Positions 7,689-15,839 of a stretch of 28,642 nt of DNA are shown here, piece after piece. Under the pieces are notes generated by a model. The model saw only the letters and a program-made list of their open reading frames with translations. It was not told the DNA's origin and searched no databases. Positions within the stretch are counted from its first letter, which is position 1; each line of letters opens with the position of its first letter. Source of the stretch: Candidatus Uhrbacteria bacterium RIFCSPHIGHO2_02_FULL_53_13 (GTDB taxonomy: Bacteria > Patescibacteriota > Patescibacteriia > UBA9934 > UBA11717); contig MGDX01000009.1 of assembly GCA_001791035.1 (NCBI GenBank), positions 1 to 28,642 of the forward strand, in the 5' to 3' direction. Both the position numbers and the translations under genes were made by a program.

Positions 7689-7719
7689 AACGCTCCGCAT
7701 TCGGAGCGTTTGTTTTTTT
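7689..7719 (+). terminator. intrinsic terminator
   Basis: An 8-bp stem AACGCTCC/GGAGCGTT (7689-7696 with 7703-7710) with a 6-nt loop is followed directly by TGTTTTTTT. It is correctly oriented to end plus-strand transcription coming from the 115-aa gene and the repeat element, before the membrane-protein gene at 7754. Confidence 0.85.
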
Positions 7720-7753
7720 ATCAGACTCTGTTACCATTCATTTCGAGGAAACC

Positions 7754-8791
7754 ATGGAACCTTCACAACGAGCACACGTTCGACGGTTCTTGGGTGGTGT
7801 TGTGTGCGGAGTCTTGGGCATTCTGTTCTTTGAGAGCCGCGGCCCGTGGCACGCGGTAGCAGGCGGCATCGGCGGGTTTGCGCTCGGCGCGCTCCTGCCA
7901 AGCCTGGAAAGCATCTGGCGCTACCTGCGATCGGTCCCCGATCCTGCACTGGACACGGTGACATTCGAGCGCGAGGTGATGCGCAGAAATCGTGCCGTGG
8001 GCATGTTTGGTATCGGGCTCATTGCCACCATGTTGGTGTCGGCGCCCTTTACAGCTTCGTGCCTGATCGCAGACTACTTGGACGATCGTGCCGATACGAT
8101 CGGGCCTGCTACGCACTGGCTCTGGTTCGTGCTTACGACTGGTTTGGGCGCATTGTCGCTCATCATGGTCCTGAGTACGGCCATCGCAATCAGTGCGTTC
8201 AATAGCGCCTCGCGGCTCGCAAGAGAACATCGATTCGACCGCATCTCAACGATCCCGCTCGTGACGTTCGGAGCACGGCAGACACGCCACATGTTCGCAT
8301 GGACGATCTTTTGCGGATGTGCGATCGCATCACTCGTGCCACTGTACTCTGTACTCATTGGCATTCGAGCAAGATTCGCTGTGCCCATGCTCGCCGTCAA
8401 CCTGCGGCAACTGATACTTGAGATGCGCCGCGCATGCGCGCCCTACATCGTCAGTGTCGCGGCGGCAGTGGCCACCATGCTCGCGATCGCCTTTTCCGCC
8501 GGTCCCTACATTCACGGCCGATGGTTTCCGTGGATTGCGCTCGGCGCGGGAGTGGCGTGCGGCGGCATGGCATGGCTGGCACCTGTTTCAATCTCTCACC
8601 GGCGCTACGTAGCCCAGAGGGAGTACCTCCAGAGGCTACGCGACTCGGCTCGCGCCGCGTTTAATCACAAAGTTTACATGGCGGATACGAAATTCGAAAC
8701 CCGACTGAAAGCCGCGCTCCAGAGCCGCTTTGTCCCGAGTGGCCTGAAGAACGTGATTGATGGTGATTTTGCAGAATCCATCAACTACTGA
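7754..8791 (+). CDS. polytopic membrane protein of unknown function
   Basis: A 345-aa integral membrane protein with about seven hydrophobic segments: two near the N-terminus (FLGGVVCGVLGILFF and AVAGGIGGFALGALLP), then VGMFGIGLIATMLVS, WFVLTTGLGALSLIMVL, TIFCGCAIASLVPLYSV, YIVSVAAAVATMLAIAF and ALGAGVACGGMAWLA. A C-terminal soluble tail of ~50 residues ends it. Loops are Arg-rich, with DRADT between the third and fourth segments. The frame is open from 7619, but the ATG at 7754 is chosen because GAGGAA precedes it at 7745-7750 and the upstream part would run through the terminator. No family is recognised. It stands alone between two terminator-like hairpins, so it is probably monocistronic. 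Confidence 0.75.
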   Translation: MEPSQRAHVRRFLGGVVCGVLGILFFESRGPWHAVAGGIGGFALGALLPSLESIWRYLRSVPDPALDTVTFEREVMRRNRAVGMFGIGLIATMLVSAPFTASCLIADYLDDRADTIGPATHWLWFVLTTGLGALSLIMVLSTAIAISAFNSASRLAREHRFDRISTIPLVTFGARQTRHMFAWTIFCGCAIASLVPLYSVLIGIRARFAVPMLAVNLRQLILEMRRACAPYIVSVAAAVATMLAIAFSAGPYIHGRWFPWIALGAGVACGGMAWLAPVSISHRRYVAQREYLQRLRDSARAAFNHKVYMADTKFETRLKAALQSRFVPSGLKNVIDGDFAESINY

Positions 8792-8799
8792 TTAGCAAA

Positions 8800-8822
8800 C
8801 GCCCCCGCATCTCGCGGGGGCG
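8800..8822. terminator. GC-rich hairpin between convergent genes
   Basis: A perfect 9-bp stem (CGCCCCCGC with GCGGGGGCG) and a 5-nt loop lie 8 bases after the stop of the plus-strand membrane protein and 33 bases beyond the stop of the minus-strand gene. There is no U-run on either side, so it is a plausible bidirectional block but not a canonical intrinsic terminator. Confidence 0.55.
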
Positions 8823-8855
8823 CCCATGTTATAAAAGTCTGTCCCTGTAGATATG

Positions 8856-9128
8856 TTACGCGGCTTCCGATGTTCCCTCCTCTGCAGAAGCCGCATCTGA
8901 CACATCCTTGCCATTTTCCTTGGCAACCTTCCTCGCAATCTCTTCGCGCTTTGCATCCAAAACTTCTGCACTCCAATTGATGGCGTCGGGATGTCCTGCG
9001 ACAAACTTTTCCATTTCGGCGTCCACGAGCGGCTTTCCTTCCACTCGAGCCCAATCCCGCCAATTCGCGGAACCTTCGGACCACTTTTCAGGCGTTCGTT
9101 CACCTTTTGACATAGAATGGCGTGTCAT
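8856..9128 (-). CDS. small hydrophilic protein, unrecognised (90 aa)
   Basis: A 90-aa charged, soluble protein, not recognised. The N-terminal half contains tryptophans spaced in a WSEGSANWRDWARVEG context, and the C-terminal half is a probable helix (EVLDAKREEIARKVAKENG) ending in an acidic Ala/Ser/Glu tail. The start may be Met1 or Met6 (9113). It lies 60 nt after the last gene of the Ehr-like operon on the same strand. It could be read through from it or use its own promoter; a weak TTGCTC-17-TACAGT pair is in the gap. A link to the complex is inferred from position only. Confidence 0.5.
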   Translation of the reverse strand: MTRHSMSKGERTPEKWSEGSANWRDWARVEGKPLVDAEMEKFVAGHPDAINWSAEVLDAKREEIARKVAKENGKDVSDAASAEEGTSEAA

Positions 9129-9188
9129 GAATTATCTTGAATATACTGTAGCTGAACTGTTCGATTGGAGCAAGCATGGAACATGCGG

Positions 9189-10760
9189 CTACATATCGTT
9201 GCCCGAATACGACAAATTGAAACTTTTGTTTATGAGGGGGAAATCAGGAATCACATTGTCATAACCGGCGTGTTTGAGCGCCGCCCAATTCACGCACGAC
9301 GGATCACGAGGCACCACTCGACTGATGGTTCCCTTCTCATTCGTTTTCACAACATAGACAATCTCCCCTCGCCAACCCTCCACGGCGCTCACGGAAAGCG
9401 CATTTTTTTTGAACGTCACTTTTTTGTTTTTTGGATGGATCGCTCCTTTCGGAAGTTGGTCGAGGACTGCTTGAATGATGCGAATGGACGCGTGGGCTTC
9501 TTTTATGCGAACGCGAAATCGCGCGTAGACATCACCGCTTGTCTCTGTAGCAATGTCCGCCAACGCCCAATCGCGGTAGGCCGCGTAGGGATAATCCAAC
9601 CGCGTGTCGCGAGCGATCCCAACCGCTTTGGCGGCCACACCAACGAGCCCTTCCTGCTGCGCGATTTTGAGAGAAATCACCCCGGCGCCTTTGAGACGAT
9701 TGAGAAGGGAGACGCTCTCTTCCGTCACGGCAATCACTTCCGAAAAATCCTCACTGATCTCTTGCAATTCCGCAAGAAGCGCTTTTACCTCTGTGTCGTT
9801 CACGTCTTTGCATACCCCACCTACCGCGTTGACGCCTCTCAAAAATCGGCTCCCCGTCAACCGTTCGTTGATTTGCATCATCCGTTCCCGCATTCGTGCG
9901 CCGTGCGCTCCGCCAAAACTATAACCCGTATCCATCATAATCGCGCCAAGATCGCCAAAGTGATTGGCAAGTCGTTCCAGTTCGGCATACACCACACGCA
10001 AAGAGAGCGCGCGCTCCGACGGATGTGTATCGCTCAACGATTCTAACGCCTGACAAAAAGCCAGACTGTGGCCAAACGAGCTGTCGCCGGAAATTTTTTC
10101 CGCCAACGTGATTTTTTCTTCAAGGGGCAAGACCTCAAATAATTTTTCACTGCCCTTGTGAACATACCCCAAACGAGGTTCAAGAAGCATGATATGTTCT
10201 CCGGCCATGCTGAAGCGAAAATGGCCCGGCTCGATAATGCCCGCGTGGATCGGACCAACCGGAATCTCGTAAATGCCTTCCCCTTCCACTTTTTGGAAAA
10301 CATACTCACCGCTTTCCATGCGTGGCCTCGTTTTCCAGTTACAGTCCTTGCGAAGCGGAAAAACATCCTCCGGCCAATGCTCATGCAAAATGATCGGCCG
10401 CAGATCCGGATGTTCGAGCGGCGTAAGTCCAAAAAACGTTTTTATTCTCCGTTCATCATCCATCGCTCTTCCCACCATCGAAGCGATGGAAGGAAATATT
10501 TCGGTATCTTGAAGTCGAATAAACGGAACGAGAAAGAAGTGCTCACCGGGGACGCCAAACACATACCAAATTTTGAAACAGTCGTGTTCGGCTCTTTCGT
10601 CGGTCGCCGTCATCAGCTTGAATTCTGCCCCATGGCGAACGCACAGTTCTTCAACGACATGCTTGATTTCCGCAGAAGGCACTTCAAAAACGGCGGCATC
10701 ATCAAAAATTTCCGCGACCGCATCTTGAGGGAGATAGGACTGCATGATTTCTTTTTGCAT
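9189..10760 (-). CDS. Ehr-type large subunit (NuoC-NuoD / HyfG-like fusion) lacking NiFe cysteines
   Basis: A 523-aa fusion of a NuoC/30-kDa-like domain (residues ~1-130) and a NuoD/hydrogenase-large-subunit domain (~150-523), the layout of HycE/HyfG. In NiFe enzymes two CxxC motifs bind the metal. Here the first aligns as Ser224-Gly-Asp-Ser227 (KISGDSSFGHS against RVCGICGFAHS) and the second as Asp486-Pro-Ser488-Cys489-Val-Asn491 (against DPCxxC). All four ligands are therefore gone; Cys489 sits one place off. The conserved end (IPDFPLINKSFNLSYSGND) is the signature I associate with energy-converting hydrogenase-related (Ehr) complexes. It is the last of six operon genes and starts one base after the HyfF-like stop. 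It cannot be a hydrogenase; a structural, ion-coupling or unknown catalytic role remains. Confidence 0.88.
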   Translation of the reverse strand: MQKEIMQSYLPQDAVAEIFDDAAVFEVPSAEIKHVVEELCVRHGAEFKLMTATDERAEHDCFKIWYVFGVPGEHFFLVPFIRLQDTEIFPSIASMVGRAMDDERRIKTFFGLTPLEHPDLRPIILHEHWPEDVFPLRKDCNWKTRPRMESGEYVFQKVEGEGIYEIPVGPIHAGIIEPGHFRFSMAGEHIMLLEPRLGYVHKGSEKLFEVLPLEEKITLAEKISGDSSFGHSLAFCQALESLSDTHPSERALSLRVVYAELERLANHFGDLGAIMMDTGYSFGGAHGARMRERMMQINERLTGSRFLRGVNAVGGVCKDVNDTEVKALLAELQEISEDFSEVIAVTEESVSLLNRLKGAGVISLKIAQQEGLVGVAAKAVGIARDTRLDYPYAAYRDWALADIATETSGDVYARFRVRIKEAHASIRIIQAVLDQLPKGAIHPKNKKVTFKKNALSVSAVEGWRGEIVYVVKTNEKGTISRVVPRDPSCVNWAALKHAGYDNVIPDFPLINKSFNLSYSGNDM

Positions 10761-10761
10761 A

Positions 10762-12204
10762 CTAGTAGTGCGAAGCGGCGGAGCGTATGAGCGTGGACAA
10801 AAACGGTGGGAGATAAAAACTCAACACAACAAACAGGACCAGCAGGGCAAGCGGTGGAAGAATCAGCCAGATGTTTTTTTCACCCACTTCCACTTCCGTC
10901 GGAACGTCTCCAAAAGCCATGGCGCTCACCTGCTTGAAAAATCCGATAAACAGAATGGCCATGAGCACGAGCGCGAGCGCACTCATCATCGGATGAACGT
11001 GCATTCCTCCAGTCACAATGAGAACCTTGCTGAAAAATATGCCAAACGGCGGAGTGCCAGTGATTGCAAGAAAACCAATAAAGAACAGGGCGCCAGAGAC
11101 AGGCAACGCCGTCAGCATGCCCCTGATCTTGGCAATTTTTGTGGAATGATACCTTAAAAAGATTGTTCCGGCAGATAAAAATAAGGTTGATTTAATCAGC
11201 GCGTGATACATCATGTGCATTATGGCTCCAACAACTCCCAAGCCGCCGAATCCAAATCCAAGCGACATGATCCCCATGTTTTCAATGCTGGAATATGCCA
11301 ACAACCGCTTGTAATTGTTCTGCGTGAGCATAATCAGGGCGACAATGAAGATAGAAAGAAGACCCAGAACGATCAAGAGGATTTGAGAAAACGACGGCTC
11401 AACCACCGCATCCGTAATCAGCTTAAAACGAAGGACCACCACCAAAGCGACGTTCAGCAAGACGCCCGACAGAAGCGCACTTATGGGCGCCGGCGCTTTA
11501 CTGTGAGCATCCGGAAGCCACGTGTGCATGGGCGCAAGACCGACTTTCGTTCCATAGCCAATGAGCACAAAGATAAAGGCAATCTTCGCAATCAACGGAT
11601 CAAGAAATGCGGCGTTCTGAAGAAGCATCTGCCAACTGACAAATTCGTTCCCGTCCAGCGAATGCATCGCCGTAAAATACAAGAGCGTTCCAAAAAACCC
11701 CAAAAGCAAGCCAACGGAGTTGATGACCAGATATTTCCAAGCCGCCTCCATCGCCGACGGCTTATTGTAAAAGCTGATGAGAAACGCGGTGGCGAGTGTG
11801 GTGGCCTCAATGGCAATCCAAGCAAAAATGGGATGATTGGCGGTGATGGCCAAAAACATCGCCATCAAAAACAGATTGAGAAGAATAAAATACTGCCTCA
11901 CGCGCCTTTGCCCAATGACGTTTTGCGCGGTTTCTTTTCGAAGATACGCAATCGAATACCCGACCGTGGCACATCCCACGATCGAGATGATGAGCATGAC
12001 GAGAGCCCCTAAAGCATCAACGGAAAAAAAGACGTGCGGAGAATACTCCCCGTGCGCAGCAACTCGAAGAGCGACGAGAATGGACTCAACAAGCGCGATC
12101 GCCACGGCCAATAACGAAGCGCACTCAACCACAATACGGCGCTTCACAAAAAGACAGACGAGGACCGCAATCAACAAAGAAGAAAAAATGAGTACGAGTT
12201 CCAT
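10762..12204 (-). CDS. Ehr/hydrogenase-4 membrane subunit, HyfF-like (antiporter type)
   Basis: A 480-aa polytopic membrane protein of the NuoL/M/N-MrpA/D antiporter-like family, closest in pattern to HyfF. The proton-path residues of the family are in place: Glu133 in WIAIEATT (TM5), Lys220 in GYGTKVGLAP (TM7) and His234 in PDAHSKAPAPISA, with Asn251 at the TM8 lysine position as is usual for HyfF-type subunits. The second half has KRLLAYSSIENMG and YHALIKSTLFL. About 13-14 helices are expected. It should form one of the ion channels of the complex in the cytoplasmic membrane. It sits 3 nt after the HyfE-like gene and 1 nt before the large subunit, so the operon is tightly coupled. Confidence 0.92.
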   Translation of the reverse strand: MELVLIFSSLLIAVLVCLFVKRRIVVECASLLAVAIALVESILVALRVAAHGEYSPHVFFSVDALGALVMLIISIVGCATVGYSIAYLRKETAQNVIGQRRVRQYFILLNLFLMAMFLAITANHPIFAWIAIEATTLATAFLISFYNKPSAMEAAWKYLVINSVGLLLGFFGTLLYFTAMHSLDGNEFVSWQMLLQNAAFLDPLIAKIAFIFVLIGYGTKVGLAPMHTWLPDAHSKAPAPISALLSGVLLNVALVVVLRFKLITDAVVEPSFSQILLIVLGLLSIFIVALIMLTQNNYKRLLAYSSIENMGIMSLGFGFGGLGVVGAIMHMMYHALIKSTLFLSAGTIFLRYHSTKIAKIRGMLTALPVSGALFFIGFLAITGTPPFGIFFSKVLIVTGGMHVHPMMSALALVLMAILFIGFFKQVSAMAFGDVPTEVEVGEKNIWLILPPLALLVLFVVLSFYLPPFLSTLIRSAASHY

Positions 12205-12207
12205 AGA

Positions 12208-12861
12208 TTATCCTTTGAGACTTTGCATCGAGGTGATGTTCAGCGATCCAAAGTGTTTGTACAGCATCGAGATAAACACTTGGGCAATCATCAGCCAGAT
12301 AAAAATATTGAAGAGAATGCCAAGCTGAAGCGCAGGCGATTGTTCCAGTCCGGCAAAAATCGTAAAGACGACGATACTGTTTTCAAGGGAGAGAATCCCG
12401 ATGATATGCGAGAGAGCGCCTTTGCGGTTCACGATGAGGAACAGAGAAAGAAACATCGCCGCGAGTGCCAACGACAACAAGGCTTGATTGGCAGGAACAA
12501 TGCCGGTTACGGCCGCAAACTTCTGCGAGTGAGCGATAAAAGTCAGTATGGCGATCGCGATCAACGTCAGAGGCGTGTTGAGATACGTGCTTGCGGAAAA
12601 CATGAGCGCGTGCTTACGAATCAATCTCGAAAAAAACAACGGCGCCATGACGACTTTTACTATCAACGCGCAGATCACCACAATGAGAATGAGTTTATTT
12701 TGTGTTTCCAGAAAAGAACCGAATAAGAGGGCCGCGACCGCGAGCGACTGCACGCCATACGCCATCGACGCTCCAAAATTCTTTTTAGTGAGATGCGAAA
12801 ATATCATCGTGCCAAATACGACGGCCACGAAAAATTGGATCAGTGCGTGATTCATATTCAT
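12208..12861 (-). CDS. Ehr/hydrogenase-4 membrane subunit, HyfE-like
   Basis: A 217-aa hydrophobic protein with about six to seven helices, matching HyfE (the NuoK-like part with extra helices). Lys69 in ICALIVKVVMAPLFF and Glu160 in GILSLENSIVVF fall at the intramembrane charged positions expected for the NuoK/MrpC-type proton path. Its ATG overlaps the stop of the NuoH-like gene in an ATGA (12858-12861), so translation is probably coupled. The HyfF-like gene follows after 3 nt. The role is as part of the membrane arm that links the quinone-site-like subunit to the antiporter channels. Confidence 0.88.
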   Translation of the reverse strand: MNMNHALIQFFVAVVFGTMIFSHLTKKNFGASMAYGVQSLAVAALLFGSFLETQNKLILIVVICALIVKVVMAPLFFSRLIRKHALMFSASTYLNTPLTLIAIAILTFIAHSQKFAAVTGIVPANQALLSLALAAMFLSLFLIVNRKGALSHIIGILSLENSIVVFTIFAGLEQSPALQLGILFNIFIWLMIAQVFISMLYKHFGSLNITSMQSLKG

Positions 12862-13784
12862 CGGATGAGGCTAATCGCGACCACATTCAGAATAAATGCG
12901 ATGAACAAGAGATCCGGCAATCGGAAAAATCTATACTTGGCCATGCTCGATTCAATGAATGCAATCACGAAGCAAAAAACGGCTACTTTGATAAGGAAAA
13001 TGATCATTCCCAAACCGATAGCTCCGACCGTTGCCTGTTGCGCCAAACCGATTGGAAAAAAGAGGTTCACGGAGAGCGCCATAAAAAGAAATAATTTATT
13101 CGCCGAGGCCCACTCCATGAGCGCCAGCTTTTTTCCGGAGTACTCCAAAATCATCGCCTCATGAATCATGGTCAGTTCCAAATGCGTGGCCGGATTGTCA
13201 AACGGGAATCGGGATGTCTCCGCCAAAAGAACGATCACGAATCCACAGAGCGCCAAGAGAGCGGAAAGAACATGCTGGCCGGAAGGAATGGTTGCCACAT
13301 TGACCATGGTAAAAAGATTGGTGGTTCCACTGATCAAGGCGACCGTCAAAAGAGAGAAGATGAGTCCGCCCTCCGCGAGCGCCGATACGGTCATCTCTCG
13401 GCTGGAACCGAATCCGCCAAAAGCGCTTCCGGTATCCATGCCTGCCAACGCCAAAAAGAACGTGCCGATCGCAAGCGCATACACCACCATGAGCAAATCC
13501 CCCGTCAAGCTATTTTCCAAAAAGGATGCGAACAGCGGAATGCTGGCTCCAACCACCATCGTGACCGCAAACACCATCACGGGAGCCACGCGGAAAATCC
13601 ATGAAGCATCGCGACTCATGACTTCATCCTTGTGCATGAGTTTCCACAAATCACGATACGGTTGAAACACACTCGCCCCTTGGCGGTTCTGCCATGTGGC
13701 TTTCAGTTTTCTGATGACGCCCACACACAGCGGCGACACGAGCGGCGTCAACAGGATTTGTATGGTCCACAAAGCTATTGACAT
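12858..13784 (-). CDS. Ehr/hydrogenase-4 membrane subunit, HyfC/NuoH-like
   Basis: A 308-aa NuoH/HycD/HyfC-type subunit with about eight helices. Family signatures are clear: QGASVFQPYRDLWKLM near residue 34, AGMDTGSAFGGFGSSREM near 114, and AETSRFPFDNPATHLELTMIHEAM near 190, which carries the acidic residues of the cytoplasmic funnel. The frame runs to 13904, but that extension overlaps the HyfB-like gene and is basic and unlike the family; the ATG at 13784, two bases after the upstream stop, is chosen. In relatives this subunit joins the peripheral redox arm to the ion channels. Since the peripheral arm here lacks metal centres, what drives it is unknown. Confidence 0.92.
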   Translation of the reverse strand: MSIALWTIQILLTPLVSPLCVGVIRKLKATWQNRQGASVFQPYRDLWKLMHKDEVMSRDASWIFRVAPVMVFAVTMVVGASIPLFASFLENSLTGDLLMVVYALAIGTFFLALAGMDTGSAFGGFGSSREMTVSALAEGGLIFSLLTVALISGTTNLFTMVNVATIPSGQHVLSALLALCGFVIVLLAETSRFPFDNPATHLELTMIHEAMILEYSGKKLALMEWASANKLFLFMALSVNLFFPIGLAQQATVGAIGLGMIIFLIKVAVFCFVIAFIESSMAKYRFFRLPDLLFIAFILNVVAISLIR

Positions 13785-13786
13785 AT

Positions 13787-15838
13787 CTACAAGATGAACA
13801 AGAGCGTGATAATAAGGGCGACCAGAATATACGAAATGTAAATGTTTACGTTTCCGCTTTGGATGTTTTTGACGCGTGCGGATAATGCGTTCGTGACGCG
13901 ACACATCGGCTGATACAAATAAGTTTGATACACATCCTGCGTACCGAGGATGACGGCTTTGAGTTTTGGCGCGTATCGAATAGCGCCGTCATCATACTCG
14001 ATTTTTTGTTGCACGCTCGGTTTCAAGAGGCCTTTGAAGATAAGAACGATGGATCGCGCAAAACCGGTAGCTGTGATTTCCATCCGCGCATTCAAATCAA
14101 CACCGCAATCCCATGTAGAGCCAAGCTGTACTTTTTGCTGGCGGTAGATGGTCCATCGCACCGCAAACAGCACACCAATACAGACGGACGCCAACACGCC
14201 AAGAAATGCCAATCCGGAAACAGACGCAAATTCTTTTCCGATAGATATCGTTTGATTTCCAAAAACGGCTATTGTTGTTGGAACTCCTTGGAAGAGTCGA
14301 AAACTCCTCCCAATGTTTTGAAGAACGAACACCGCGTGCCCGGAAAAGATTCCCAGAAGAAACGAGAGCGCAGCCAACGAACCCATCCCAACCAGCAATG
14401 ACCATGAGGATTCTTTGGCGCAAGCGGCCTCCGCGCTACGCGGGCGCGCCAGAAATGTTACGCCGAACGCTTTGACAAAGCACGCCAAAGCCAGACCACC
14501 GGTGAACGCAAGCGCGCCGGCCGCTAAAATAAAGACCCAACGCACGGAACTGTCCAACAGGACGATGCCTTGAAATAACGATTGGAACGTGAGCCATTCG
14601 CTGAAAAAACCGTTGAATGGCGGCAATGCAGAAATGGCCGCAGAACCGATGAGAAAGAACAGAGCCGTTTGTGGCATCATCTTTATAAGCCCGCCATACT
14701 CCTCCATATTGCGCGTGTGGACTTGTTGGATCACCGAGCCGGCACACAAGAAAAGTAAGGATTTGAAGATGGCGTGATTGAGCGTGTGAAAAAGGGCCGC
14801 CGTTAAACTCAACAAGGAGAGCGGCAGAAGATCTAGCGATGCAAAAATCAATGCACTACCGAGTCCAAGAAGAATGATGCCGATATTTTCGATGCTGTGA
14901 TACGCCAACAACCTTTTGAGATCGTGCTCAGTGAGCGCGTAGAGCACTCCCAGCAATGAAGAGGCGGCCCCTATAAGCAATATGGTGAGTCCCCACCAGA
15001 CGGGAACCGGCTGTAGGAGATCCATGAACAGACGAATCATCATAAAGATTCCCGCCTTAATCATGACTCCGGACAGAAAGGCGGAGATGTGGGATGGTGC
15101 CGCCGGATGAGCCGCCGGCAACCAGATGTGCAATGGCACAATGCCAGCCTTCACACCAAAACCGACAAGCGCCAAAATAAAAATGATGTTTTTGGTCGAG
15201 GCGGGAATGAGCGCTAATGAATCTCGAATGACGTCAAAATCAAAAGAGCCAGTGAATTGATAGAGCAAAAGAAATGCAACGAGAATACAAGCCGTGCCGG
15301 CGTACGTCATGACGAGATACAAAAAACCCGCCTGAACGTTTTCGCGCTCTTTTCGATCGTACACAATCAGAAAATAGGAAGCCACCGACATGATTTCCCA
15401 GCCGATCAAAAAGAAGATGCCGCTCCCCGCCGTCACCACCAGAAGCAATCCGAGAATGAAGAGATGGTAATAGAATCCCAAGACGCCAATCGAATACTGG
15501 CCGTAATAATGTTTGACATAACCGATCCCATAGATCGAGCAGAACAATCCGATGAGTGAAATCAGAAAAACAAAAAAAGCCGATAGCAGGTCCACATCAA
15601 ACGACAGAGAAAGCAATGAAAAAGAAGTTTGCTGTGCCACGAAAGACAGCGTTTGGCCGGTGAGGATGATCACCAGTGACAAACCCAATCCCCACAGAGA
15701 GCCAGCAATAGAGAAAGCACTGCTCCAGATATTGGCCAATGTGTTGTTGTTTTTCACCCACAAAGAACCAATCGCTCCGACAAAATAGAGCGTGAGAAAA
15801 AGGATAAAACTCATCGGCGAAACCATCAGCTCGAACAT
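13787..15838 (-). CDS. Ehr/hydrogenase-4 membrane subunit, HyfB-like (antiporter type)
   Basis: A 683-aa NuoL/HyfB-like antiporter-type subunit. Key proton-path residues are retained: Glu148 in IGWEIMSVASYFLI (TM5), Lys230 in GFGVKAGIVPLH (TM7), His244 and His250 in PAAHPAAPSHISA, and Lys261 in GVMIKAGIF (TM8). The later repeat has KRLLAYHSIENIG and NHAIFKSLLFLCAG, and TM12 shows PPFNGFFSEW. The length matches HyfB (~670 aa), including a C-terminal extension with one more helix. It starts one base after the stop of the small-subunit gene. Retention of every charged channel residue argues that this is a working ion channel and not a decaying gene. Confidence 0.93.
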   Translation of the reverse strand: MFELMVSPMSFILFLTLYFVGAIGSLWVKNNNTLANIWSSAFSIAGSLWGLGLSLVIILTGQTLSFVAQQTSFSLLSLSFDVDLLSAFFVFLISLIGLFCSIYGIGYVKHYYGQYSIGVLGFYYHLFILGLLLVVTAGSGIFFLIGWEIMSVASYFLIVYDRKERENVQAGFLYLVMTYAGTACILVAFLLLYQFTGSFDFDVIRDSLALIPASTKNIIFILALVGFGVKAGIVPLHIWLPAAHPAAPSHISAFLSGVMIKAGIFMMIRLFMDLLQPVPVWWGLTILLIGAASSLLGVLYALTEHDLKRLLAYHSIENIGIILLGLGSALIFASLDLLPLSLLSLTAALFHTLNHAIFKSLLFLCAGSVIQQVHTRNMEEYGGLIKMMPQTALFFLIGSAAISALPPFNGFFSEWLTFQSLFQGIVLLDSSVRWVFILAAGALAFTGGLALACFVKAFGVTFLARPRSAEAACAKESSWSLLVGMGSLAALSFLLGIFSGHAVFVLQNIGRSFRLFQGVPTTIAVFGNQTISIGKEFASVSGLAFLGVLASVCIGVLFAVRWTIYRQQKVQLGSTWDCGVDLNARMEITATGFARSIVLIFKGLLKPSVQQKIEYDDGAIRYAPKLKAVILGTQDVYQTYLYQPMCRVTNALSARVKNIQSGNVNIYISYILVALIITLLFIL

Positions 15839-15839
15839 A

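Noticed and set aside
9165..10046. Plus-strand ORF of 293 codons
   Set aside because: It lies wholly over the Ehr-type large subunit, whose family match is clear; the plus frame resembles no family.
9189..10760. Selenocysteine or frameshift explanation for the missing cysteines
   Set aside because: The relevant codons checked in the DNA are ordinary Ser codons (for the first motif), there is no in-frame TGA, and the reading frame is intact across the gene.
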